From Ostreococcus lucimarinus CCE9901 (taxonomy: Eukaryota; Chlorophyta; Mamiellophyceae; Mamiellales; Bathycoccaceae): a stretch of DNA of 64,000 nt. The notes under the pieces were generated by a model. That model did not search any database. It saw only the letters and a list, made by a program, of their open reading frames with translations, and was not told where the DNA came from. Location of the stretch: the NCBI RefSeq assembly GCF_000092065.1, contig NC_009357.1, forward strand, positions 248,001 to 312,000, in the 5' to 3' direction. The position numbers and the translations under genes are program-made. Below are positions 9,808 to 18,080 of the stretch, piece by piece; positions within the stretch are counted from its first letter, which is position 1, and each line of letters begins with the position of its first letter.

Positions 9808-9876
9808 AGTAGCATTAGTTGGTCTTCGTTGTATTTTACAAGGTACAAATGTAGGAAATAACTAATGTCAGCTAAT

Positions 9877-11472
9877 TCAGAGCTCTGTGACTTTCCAATT
9901 CGTTGGGATCGCGGGCTCGGCGTCGTCATTCTCTCTCCGCGCCGCGACGTCCTCGATGGGCATCTGTTCTCGCCTCACCACTCTCGGTCTTCCAGTTTCT
10001 CTATTCAGTTCGACGCCGAGACTTCTAGAGAGAAGCTCTTCACTTTCTTCTACGGCTTGAGGTTGAAGCTCGGCGATTTTACTGCGCGCCAGCTCACTAC
10101 TTTGCGTTAAGTTTCGCACTGCCCAAAGCGCCCACTCTCGGAGGTACGCCTCGCCTTCTTCGCCTCTCGTATGATTTAACACTATGGGTAATCCTCCCAA
10201 ATTCGCGACATCGTCACAGACACGCGCGCGATTGAACGCTGCGTTTCCAATAATCGCGATCAGGTCGACTCTGTAACCAGACCACGGGACTCGAGACGGA
10301 TACGTGACGTCGCTCTTCAACTCTTCCGGCACGCTTTGCTTGAGCTTCGGAGCGGCGGCGGGTCCCGTTGCCTTACTCGTCTGTCCTATACCTTCTGGTG
10401 CAGGTAACGCCGCGAGAAGCGATAGGGTAAGCCTGACGAGACCCATTGCCGCTAAACACGCGACGGTGTCGCCAGCATGAGGCTTCACCTCGCGCTCACT
10501 CATCGCGCGCAAAATACTCACGCACTCCATGAGTATCGACAGCGCAACTTTTCGCTCATCATCATCTACCGCGGCTTCGAACCGTGCGGCGACGACAGAG
10601 GTGGTATCTAATAGAAACGCTAAAACGCCTTCTGGCATTAAAAGTGGTGGTTGCTCGCCCTCGCGTATCTCGGAGTGAGGAATGTCGACGTACGACGTCG
10701 CATCTTTGTCGTTCAACAATGCAGCAATGAAATGCAGCAAAGTCGCCTGTTCGGACGTAAACACCATCTGAGGTAGATTCGTTTTGTGCGTACTTTCCAT
10801 GACCTCATTCACCCGAGAATCATCTTCGGCGAGCTCGACAAGACGCGCGCGAAGCATGGCCTCATTGAGAGCAGAAATTTCAGCACCGTTCGGCGATAAC
10901 GCGCGGAAAAGTTTTGGTAAACCGCCTCCTTTGCAACATATCGTACGAATCAGCGTCATCAAATGCGTACCACCGCCGACATTCTCGGGTTCTTCAACTT
11001 CTGTTGACGCACGCAATAGCGAGAGCCAAAAACTCTGCGCCATATCCACGACTTTCTCCGCGCGAGCGCCGTCGTGCTTCACGCACGCGTCCACGAATAC
11101 GCACGCCAATCCGTGCGTCTTCGCCCCTCCAATCCCGCGCAGTGAAGTCACGGCTTTGAGTGCATCTTCCATCGCCTCGCACTCCCACGCCTCGGTCAAA
11201 CACTCGCCATCGTCCATCCCCGCGTTGACGACGGTTTGCAACGCGAACATCGCGCACTTCGCCCGCGCCTCCTCCTCCCTCCCACCGCGTGCCTCCATCG
11301 TCCCCATCTCGCGCACGATCTCCATCAACATTCTACATCCCTCGTTTTCCCTCAACCGAGTCGTCTCCGCCGCGTTCCCCGCGCACGCGTTCCGTCCCTC
11401 TCTCGCTTCCTTCGACGCGCCCTCCGCGTCTCGTCCCCGCGCGCGCCTCGCGCACTCAACAACGCTCTCCAT
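9877..11472 (-). CDS. Ataxin-10 domain protein (armadillo-like)
   Basis: The product is 531 residues from the ATG at 11472. It is largely alpha-helical, with armadillo-like repeats. The C-terminal region (about residues 405-470) carries the ataxin-10 signature: YRVDLIAIIGNAAFNRARV, a segment GGLPIVLNHTR, then YLREWALWAVRNLTQ. Ataxin-10 homologues in yeast (Ctr86/Cdc73-like names vary) and animals are cytoplasmic scaffold proteins, and their exact role in algae is unknown. The N-terminal region is less conserved. It converges with the GNAT gene (69 bp between stops) and diverges from NSF. A short upstream exon is possible but not seen. Confidence 0.8.
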   Translation of the reverse strand: MESVVECARRARGRDAEGASKEAREGRNACAGNAAETTRLRENEGCRMLMEIVREMGTMEARGGREEEARAKCAMFALQTVVNAGMDDGECLTEAWECEAMEDALKAVTSLRGIGGAKTHGLACVFVDACVKHDGARAEKVVDMAQSFWLSLLRASTEVEEPENVGGGTHLMTLIRTICCKGGGLPKLFRALSPNGAEISALNEAMLRARLVELAEDDSRVNEVMESTHKTNLPQMVFTSEQATLLHFIAALLNDKDATSYVDIPHSEIREGEQPPLLMPEGVLAFLLDTTSVVAARFEAAVDDDERKVALSILMECVSILRAMSEREVKPHAGDTVACLAAMGLVRLTLSLLAALPAPEGIGQTSKATGPAAAPKLKQSVPEELKSDVTYPSRVPWSGYRVDLIAIIGNAAFNRARVCDDVANLGGLPIVLNHTRGEEGEAYLREWALWAVRNLTQSSELARSKIAELQPQAVEESEELLSRSLGVELNRETGRPRVVRREQMPIEDVAARRENDDAEPAIPTNWKVTEL

Positions 11473-11831
11473 CTCCCCTCGCCTTCCCTCGGCTCGGTCC
11501 TTGACAGCACAGCAGCAACGTCCACCCTCGCGCCAGGGCGAAGACGCCCGCTTCGCAGTGATTCCTTTCGCGCGCCGCTTTCGTCCCCGCGTGTCGCGGT
11601 TTCACCGGCGCGAATTCCGCGTCGTCCGCCGCGCTCGCGAACGCGCTCGCCGACGCGCTCTCGCTCAGCGCGCTCGCGGACTCGCTCGCGCTCAGCGCCG
11701 GTCCCGTCGTCCCGTCCCGCGCGCTCGATCGAGCGTCGCGCGCGTCGCGCATCGACGACGCGGCGCCGAGTGCCGCCGAGCGACCGCAATCCGCGACGCG
11801 CGGTCGATCGACGCGTCGAGCGCGACGCGCG
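11473..11831. promoter_or_regulatory. Divergent region between ataxin-10 and NSF genes
   Basis: This 359-bp stretch is very rich in CGCG and in alternating CGCTCG motifs. Long Arg/Ser/Ala-only open frames on both strands come from this composition. I see no gene, TATA box or repeat array in it. Confidence 0.5.
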
Positions 11832-14194
11832 ATGAGCGGGACGATGCGCGTGGCGAACTGCCCGAGTCAGGTGCGCGCGCGCGCGGCGCGCGAGGGCGAG
11901 ACGAGCGCGAGCGAGCGCGATTCGAGATTGCGAATCGAATCGCGCGTCGAATCGTGAAACGATGAAACGACGAAGACTGACGGAGACGCGACGCGCGCGG
12001 GACGCAGGAACTGGCGCTGACGAACTGCGCGTTCGTGAACGATGCCGACGTCGAGGCGTGCGCGCCGTACGTGGAGATTGGCGATTGCGTGTTTTTGACG
12101 CGCGCGAGCGCGGAGGTGGCGCCGGGGGCGGTGGGACTCAACGGCGTGCAGCGAAAACAGCTGCGAGTGAGCACCGGAGACGCGGTGAAGTGGCGAAAGT
12201 ACGAACCGCCGAGCCGAGAGTTCGATTGCGCGGGAATGACGATCGAGTTGGAGTTCACGCGACCGGCGTTAGCGGCGAGTTTGATCGCGAAGAACGCGCA
12301 CGAGGGCGTGGACGCGAATTCGATGACGACGATTTTGCGTAGGACATTTAGCTCGCAGGTGTTCACCGTGGGACAAAAGGCGGCGGTTGAGTACTGTGGG
12401 AATAATTATTTGCTTAGTGTGAATCACGTCGTCGTGGAGGGGGCGAGGGAAGGCGTGACATCGCTGCGAGGGATGTTTACGCCGTCGACGGCCGTCGTGT
12501 ACGAGGCGTCGTCCAATAGCGGTATAAAAATTTTAGGTCAAAAAGCGGCGGTGATGAACACAGGGTTGTTCAAGAGTAAAGATTTTAGTTTTTCCAAGCT
12601 CGGAATCGGGGGTCTGGATCAACAATTCGAGGACATCTTTCGACGAGCGTTTTCGTCGAGAATTTTCCCGCAGAGCGTAGTGCAACGCCTCGGGATCCAA
12701 CACGTCAAAGGTATGCTCCTTCACGGTCCCCCGGGTACGGGCAAAACTCTGATCGCGAGGCAAATCGGGAAAATGTTGAACGGCAAAGAGCCGAAAATCG
12801 TGAACGGGCCGGAGGTAATGTCCAAGTACGTCGGACAATCGGAAGAAAACGTTCGTAAGTTGTTTGAAGACGCCGAAGCCGAGTACAAAGCGCGCGGAGA
12901 CGATAGTGATTTGCACATCATAATCTTCGACGAGATCGATGCGGTGTGTAAATCTCGTGGAAGTGTTTCGAGTGGCACAGGCGTGCACGACTCCATAGTC
13001 AACCAGTTGCTTACGAAGATTGACGGCGTCGACGCGTTGAACAACATCTTGCTCATCGGTATGACGAATAGAAAGGATATGTTGGACGAGGCAATCTTGC
13101 GCCCCGGTCGCTTAGAGGTGCACATCGAAATCGGTTTGCCCGATGAGAACGGACGGATACAGATCTTGAACATTCACTCGAATAAGATGAGTGAAAATGA
13201 GTTTCTCGGCGGCGACGTCGACTTGGCGGAATTGGCCAAGCGCACGGGCAACTTTAGCGGAGCTGAGATTGAAGGCTTGGTGAAATCCGCGGTGTCGTTC
13301 GCGCTGACGAGGCAAGTGGATATGAATGATATCGGTGCACCGATTGACGAAGATAATATCAAAGTCACGATGGCAGATTTCGAGCTCGCGCTGCTCGAGG
13401 TCAAACCAGCGTTTGGGGCGTCGACGGATCTATTCGAACGGTGCATGTTGAATGGAATGATTTCGTACGGAGAAAAGTACGAAAAGCTCGTCTCGACCAT
13501 GGAGTCACTCATCGAGCAAGTCAGGGTGTCGGAGAAGACTCCCATGCTGACGTGCTTGCTCGAAGGTGGCGCCGGGAGTGGAAAAACGGCGCTCGCAGCC
13601 GCGCTCGCGATCAAGTCGCAGTTCCCGTTCACCAAGCTCTTGACCTCAGACGGTTTCGTCGGTGCCTCCGAAGCGGCGAAGTGTCAAGCTCTCGCAAAAT
13701 TGTTCGATGATGCCTACAAGTCGCCGGTCTCGTTGATCGTATTGGACGATATCGAGCGCTTGCTCGAGTACGTCGCCATCGGCCCGCGCTTTAGCAACGT
13801 CGTCTTGCAGGCGCTCTTGGTGTTGCTCAAACGTCAACCCCCACCCGGACGAAAGCTGTTGGTGATCGGTACGACGTCGTTACCACTCGTTTTCGAGGAC
13901 ATGGGTCTCAACGCCGCCTTCAACGTCTCCTTACACGTTCCCGAGTTGAGCCCTAGCGAAACCTCCGCCGTGCTCGCCGAGCTCGGCGCCTTTGACGCCG
14001 TCGATCTTCCGCGGGCGTGTCAAGCGCTCCAAGCCCTCACGGGCGACCGCGTGCCGATTAAGCGATTATTCATGCTTCTCGAGATGGCGCGTCACGGCAA
14101 AGACGATCTCGGCGATTCCATGGACGTCGGCGACGGCCGTCGCGTCGTCGCCCTCGACCGCTGGGTCGCCTGTCTTCGCGATCTCGCGCAGTGA
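11832..14194 (+). CDS. NSF: NSF (Sec18), AAA ATPase for SNARE disassembly, two exons
   Basis: Exon 1 (11832-11870) encodes MSGTMRVANCPSQ. The intron 11871-12007 has a GTGCG donor, an ACTGACG branch at 11976 and a CAG acceptor. Exon 2 (12008-14194) continues ELALTNCAFVND. The 741-residue protein matches NSF length. It has the N domain (to about 200), D1 with Walker A GPPGTGKT near 252 and Walker B IIFDEIDA, and D2 with GGAGSGKT near 534 and VLDDIERLLEY. NSF with alpha-SNAP disassembles cis-SNARE complexes after membrane fusion. Without exon 1 the open frame would start only at a GTG, so the spliced start is well supported. No key residue is missing. Confidence 0.96.
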
Positions 14195-14366
14195 GCGCGT
14201 CGCGCTCGCGCGCGCCGCGCGTCGCGCGCGTCGTCGCCGCGTCGCGCGCGTCTTAGATCTACTACTTCGTATATATCACAATCAAATCTCGCTCTTCGTC
14301 ACCGCGCGCGTCGCCTCTCGCCTCGCCGCTCGATCACCCATCAATCGCCCCGTCCTCCGCGCTCGC

Positions 14367-14501
14367 TCACTTCTTCGCCGACGACCGCCCGAACAGCCCG
14401 GTGAATCCGTTGACGACGATCCCGTACGTCAATCCCGCGGTCACCGCGCCGACGCGCAGGAACGCGGCGAGCGAGCTCGTCCCCGAGTACGGCCCACCCA
14501 T
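14367..14501 (-). CDS. Mitochondrial ATP synthase subunit e, 44 residues
   Basis: A 44-codon frame starts at the ATG at 14501: MGGPYSGTSSLAAFLRVGAV, then TAGLTYGIVVNGFTG and a basic end RSSAKK. The order GPYSGTSxLA followed by a single membrane helix with a small-residue AGLTYG motif matches plant ATP synthase subunit e proteins, which begin in nearly the same way. Subunit e sits in the inner mitochondrial membrane and helps dimerise F1Fo ATP synthase through a glycine-rich helix. The tail after the helix is shorter than in plants. The gene converges with NSF. Its promoter side faces the duplicated hairpin element at 14588, described below. Confidence 0.75.
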   Translation of the reverse strand: MGGPYSGTSSLAAFLRVGAVTAGLTYGIVVNGFTGLFGRSSAKK

Positions 14502-14947
14502 CGCGCGCGTCGCAGTGCCGGCACCCAGGCAGGCAGTCGACCGGCGACCAGTGGCCGAATGCTGAACACTTAATACTTTTAATTCTCGTCGAGTTTTCTG
14601 CGCATTTACCGTGATTTAGAGCTATGCGTTCAAAACTCGCGAATGCGTTTTGTCCAGCCTGCGCAACGCCGATTTCTTAAACCCTTTTCATAAGGAATTT
14701 ACCGTACTGTAATTTACCCCCGGGATCTCGCGGGATGATAGGTATAAATCAATTAATATATGTGGTCATACGGCCAAATAGTGAGGCTCCATATGTCCGA
14801 CCGACCATGTCGACACCCGCGACACCCGTGTCAACACCCGCGAGTATGGGTCCATGTTTGATTTGATTCTCGCGCGGGGTTGGCAGGCAATTCACTCACT
14901 CCTCCACGCGTCCGCGTCAGCAATTCACTCCTCGACGCGTCGCGGCG
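14502..14947. other. Region between subunit e and the EGF-like gene, with hairpin copy A
   Basis: This 446-bp gap contains copy A of the duplicated element (14588-14665) and a 21-bp motif at 14672-14692 that recurs at 15725-15745. Further right it is noticeably AT-richer than the neighbours (around 14690-14800, for example ATCAATTAATATATG). Near the EGF-like gene start, CAATTCACTC and CTCCACGCGTCC/CTCGACGCGTC occur as imperfect direct copies at about 14888-14942. No gene was recognised in it. Confidence 0.6.
14588..14665 (+). repeat. Duplicated 78-bp hairpin element, copy A
   Basis: It is identical to 15767-15844 except for two substitutions and a diverging end. It folds as a hairpin at 14590-14639: arms CGAGTTTT and AAAACTCG, with an inner stem GCGCAT/ATGCGT and an 18-base loop. 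In copy B the right arm reads GAAACTCG, which keeps pairing through a G-U pair. It lies 87 bp upstream of the subunit e start codon. Confidence 0.85.
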
Positions 14948-15676
14948 ATGAACGCGTACGACTCCATCGAACGCGGCGCTGCCGACGAGTGCGAACCTTT
15001 AACAGGACGACGACCACGGACGTTTACTCTCACGCAACTGCTCGTCGCGTGCGGCGCCGTGTGCGTCTGTGCGATCGGGGCGACGATGTTCGTGAACACT
15101 CACGCTCAACTGGCCGACGCTGGTTATGGTGGCGACTCGATCCAATCCTCTGGTTGTCCAATTCAAGACTGGGTTGATGATTCTTTGTGCGCGGCGAGTC
15201 CGCCCGGCCTATCCGAGTCTAAAAGCCGAGGTCGCGCGCTGCTTGGCTCGCGAAACACATCAAGTGAAACATCAATTGACACATCAAGTGACACATCAAG
15301 TGAAACATCAATTGACAACACATCAAGTGACACATCAAGTGACACATCATCAGACACATCAAGTTCCAATCAAGTGTCCATTCCGTCGTGCGCAAAAATA
15401 CCGCCGCGTCCGAAATCAAGTGATTCGGTAAGCTGCAACGGCCACGGTTGGTGTCATGAAGGCACAACGGCAAGTGGCAACAAGCCACACTGCGATTGCA
15501 ACGCTGGTTATGGTGGATCTCATTGCGAAACGAAGATTCTGAACCTGGAAGACCTCAGTATCAAAGTCGCCGACATCGAGGAGGAGATGGAGAAAATGGC
15601 TGAATCCGCAGTCGAGACCATCAAACTCGAGGAGCAACCGCTGCTGCACGAGCACGGGCACGAGCATGGGGAATGA
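14948..15676 (+). CDS. Type II membrane protein with Thr/Ser/Asp repeats and an EGF-like domain
   Basis: The product is 242 residues. A cytosolic N-terminus of about 26 residues precedes a membrane segment (LTQLLVACGAVCVCAIGATMF). The lumenal or extracellular part has a repetitive region of TSSD, TSSE and TSID tetrapeptides (12-bp DNA period, about 15255-15370), then a six-Cys EGF-like domain with SCNGHGWCHEG and CDCNAGYGGSHCE, an acidic helix and a His/Glu-rich tail HEHGHEHGE. The family and function are unknown. An adhesion or cell-surface role is inferred only from the EGF fold. GC content is visibly lower than in neighbouring genes, and the gene sits between two copies of a duplicated element, which suggests insertion. 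Confidence 0.8.
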   Translation: MNAYDSIERGAADECEPLTGRRPRTFTLTQLLVACGAVCVCAIGATMFVNTHAQLADAGYGGDSIQSSGCPIQDWVDDSLCAASPPGLSESKSRGRALLGSRNTSSETSIDTSSDTSSETSIDNTSSDTSSDTSSDTSSSNQVSIPSCAKIPPRPKSSDSVSCNGHGWCHEGTTASGNKPHCDCNAGYGGSHCETKILNLEDLSIKVADIEEEMEKMAESAVETIKLEEQPLLHEHGHEHGE

Positions 15677-15724
15677 CACTACTGAGCGACCCACAATTTC
15701 AAGCAAATTCAAGAATAATTTTCA

Positions 15725-15844
15725 ATTTCTTAAACCCTTTTCATATATATCTTATATATATTTCTTGTCGAGTTTTCTGCGCATTTACCGTGATTTAGAG
15801 CTATGCGTTCGAAACTCGCGAATGCGTTTTGTCCAGCCCGCGCA
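15725..15844 (+). repeat. Duplicated hairpin element, copy B, with inner 21-bp repeat and TATA stretch
   Basis: The 21-bp motif at 15725-15745 is identical to 14672-14692. The TATA-rich stretch at 15741-15763 follows, then copy B of the 78-bp element (15767-15844), 1179 bp after copy A. Both parts are in the same orientation as on the left side but in reversed order, so they bracket the EGF-like gene. Copy B ends about 70 bp before the Mpv17 start codon. Confidence 0.85.
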
Positions 15845-15912
15845 CGCCCGCGACTGAAATTTGAAACGTTCGCGACGACGCGCGACGCTGGCGCGAGAGC
15901 GAGACGCGCGAC

Positions 15913-16123
15913 ATGCTGCGCGCGACGCGCGGAGGGATGGCGTGCGCGTCGATGGCGCGCGCGCGGGCCGCGCGGGCCGCGACCCCGACGCCGCGATGCG
16001 TCGCGGCGGCGGCGTTCGGACGCGGACGCGCGGGCGCGGGGAAGGCGATGACGGTGCGCTTCGGCGTCGGGGCGACGCGCCGAGGCGCGGCGCGAGGGAA
16101 GTCCGCGAGCGTGGGCGGTGGGA

Positions 16124-16165
<42 letters not shown>

Positions 16166-16770
16166 GCGACGGCGGTGGCGACGGCGCGGCGGGCGGCGTT
16201 CAAACGTTGTGGGCGGCGTATCTCAACGCGCTCGAAAAGAATCCGTTGGCGACGAAGTGCGCGACGAGTGGGGTGCTGAATGCGTTGGGTGATTTGTTTG
16301 CGCAGTTTTCGTTCGATGACGCCGCGAAGAAGGGGATCGATTGGCGTCGGGCGGGCGTGTTTACGTTTCTCGGCGGCGCGTTGGTTGGACCCGCGCTGCA
16401 CTTTTGGTACGGCACGCTCGGGAAGATTGTCACCGCGCAAGGCAGCGCCAAGGCGTTCATCAGCTTGGTTTTAGATCAAGGTTTGTTCGCGCCGGCGTTT
16501 TTGTGCGTGTTTTTGAGCTCGCTGTTCACGATCGAAGGCAAGGCGAGCGAAATCGTTCCCAAGCTCAAGCAAGATTTTGCGCCGACGGTGATGGCGAACT
16601 GGAACATCTGGATCCCTTTCCAGTTCTTGAATTTCCGTTTCGTTCCGCTGAACTTGCAAGTCGCTGCCGCTAACGTCGTGGCGCTGTTATGGAACACGTA
16701 CCTCTCGTGGGCGTCGCACAAGGAAGTCGTCGTCGAGACGGCGAGCAAAGGAAAGAAGAGTAAGAAGTAG
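15913..16770 (+). CDS. Mpv17/PMP22-family membrane protein, probably plastid
   Basis: The product is 285 residues. The first 65 or so are Ala/Arg-rich, like a transit peptide, then comes a run of glycines encoded by a GGC microsatellite (about 16125-16175). The rest is an Mpv17/PMP22 domain: LWAAYLNALEKNPLATKCATSGVLNALGDLFAQ, a GPALHFWYGTLGK motif, and the family signature NWNIWIPFQFLNFRFVP followed by the last helices. About four membrane helices are expected. Family members form pores or channels in peroxisomal, mitochondrial or plastid membranes. Location in the plastid is inferred from the N-terminus. Confidence 0.9.
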
Positions 16771-16831
16771 TTCTGGTGGAGGTTAGTTGTTTTTAATACG
16801 ATATACACTACAAGCAAGCGAACAGATGAAA

Positions 16832-18037
16832 TCAAATCGTCGCCCCCGAACACGAAGACCCCGAGCCCGCGGTGCAGCCGAAACAATGGTTGTCCGCGAC
16901 GATGCGCGAGCCGACCAAGTCGTCGCACGAGTCGAGATCGAAAATTGTCTTCTTCTCATCGCGCACCGGCATGTCGAGTTGTTGGTTGAAGTCGCAGTCG
17001 TACAGCGTTCCATCCCAAGACACGCTGATCAGATCACGGCACATTACCCCCACCGAAGCCGCAACGTTGAAATTTTCGACGAGTAAACTCATGTACTCGC
17101 TCGTCTTGCCCTCGCGATGCAAATAATCGGCAAAGCGCTTGATGGGCATGTTCGTCAACGTGAACAATCGCGAGAATTCCACGCCCCAAGTATCTCTCAA
17201 CTCGCTGCGGTACGCCACCTCTAGGTTTTCTTGCGCCGGTGGCAAGAATGCTCCTCCAGGATTATACATGAGATCGAGCTCGAGCCCCGAGCCTTCGACC
17301 CCGTATCCGACGGCGTTCAAGTCGCGCAACGCCGCGATGGATCTTTCGAACACCCCTTTTCCTCGCTGCGCGTCCGTGTTCGCCTCGCTGTAACATGGTA
17401 ACGAAGCGACTACTTTGACCTTATTTTCTGCCAAAAACTGTGGCAAATCCTCCTGCCCCTCCTCGTACAGCACCGTCAAGTTGCACCTGTCGATGACGTC
17501 GACGCCGAGCGCCCTCGCCTCGCGAACGAGAAATCTAAACTGCTCGTGCAACTCGGGCGCCCCCCCAGTGAGATCCAACGTCTTCACGTTCGAAGAATTT
17601 TTCAGCACGCGCACCACGGCTTGCGCCGTCGCCGCATCCATCACCTCCGTCGTGCGCAACGGCGACGATTCCACGTGACAGTGCGCGCACGCCTGGTTAC
17701 AATACAACCCAATGTTTACTTGTAAAATCGTCGTCGGCTCGCGAATCAGCGCCTTCCCCCCTCGCGTCTCGAGATACGACTCGAACGACGGCACCCCGAT
17801 CGTGTCCAGCGCCCGTCGTCGTCGCGCGCGCTCTTCCTTCGTCAGCGCTTTTTGTCCGAGCGTTTCCAGCCGCGTCTTGGCTGTCTGAAACTCGTCATCC
17901 GTCGCCATTTCTGCGAGCGTTTCGTCGATGATGCTGTCGAAACGGCGCGCGACGCGCGCGGAAGTCGTCGAGAACGTCTGTTTGCGCGTCTTCGCGCGGA
18001 GCGTCGACGGCGCGACCGGCGACGCACGGGCGAGCAT
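16832..18037 (-). CDS. arsS: ArsS-type radical SAM protein (arsenosugar biosynthesis)
   Basis: The product is 401 residues from the ATG at 18037, with a 30-residue Ser/Arg/Thr-rich leader that may target an organelle. The radical SAM cluster motif is CNQACAHC (Cys113, Cys117, Cys120), followed by LDLTGGAPEL. The C-terminal half matches the DUF3641 part of ArsS, including LDLMYNPGGAFLPPAQ and the closing Cys-rich CFGCTAGSGSSCSG (Cys385, 388, 396). ArsS uses SAM to add the adenosyl/ribosyl group to methylated arsenic on the way to arsenosugars. Identification is from family motifs, and activity is inferred. It faces Mpv17 tail-to-tail. A GT2 of the type often linked with ArsS is 12 kb away. Confidence 0.85.
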   Translation of the reverse strand: MLARASPVAPSTLRAKTRKQTFSTTSARVARRFDSIIDETLAEMATDDEFQTAKTRLETLGQKALTKEERARRRRALDTIGVPSFESYLETRGGKALIREPTTILQVNIGLYCNQACAHCHVESSPLRTTEVMDAATAQAVVRVLKNSSNVKTLDLTGGAPELHEQFRFLVREARALGVDVIDRCNLTVLYEEGQEDLPQFLAENKVKVVASLPCYSEANTDAQRGKGVFERSIAALRDLNAVGYGVEGSGLELDLMYNPGGAFLPPAQENLEVAYRSELRDTWGVEFSRLFTLTNMPIKRFADYLHREGKTSEYMSLLVENFNVAASVGVMCRDLISVSWDGTLYDCDFNQQLDMPVRDEKKTIFDLDSCDDLVGSRIVADNHCFGCTAGSGSSCSGATI

Positions 18038-18080
18038 GGTGCGGAGTTGTGACGTCGAGTGACTTTTTTGAGATTACAGC

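Noticed and set aside
14617-14645. tRNA-like GTTCRAAAC motif in the duplicated element
   Set aside because: The flanking bases cannot form a T-arm or acceptor stem; the sequence instead forms one long hairpin.
16832-16834. TGA at the end of ArsS as a selenocysteine codon
   Set aside because: The Cys-rich C-terminus is complete just before it, matching the normal end of the family; the following codons show no family similarity.
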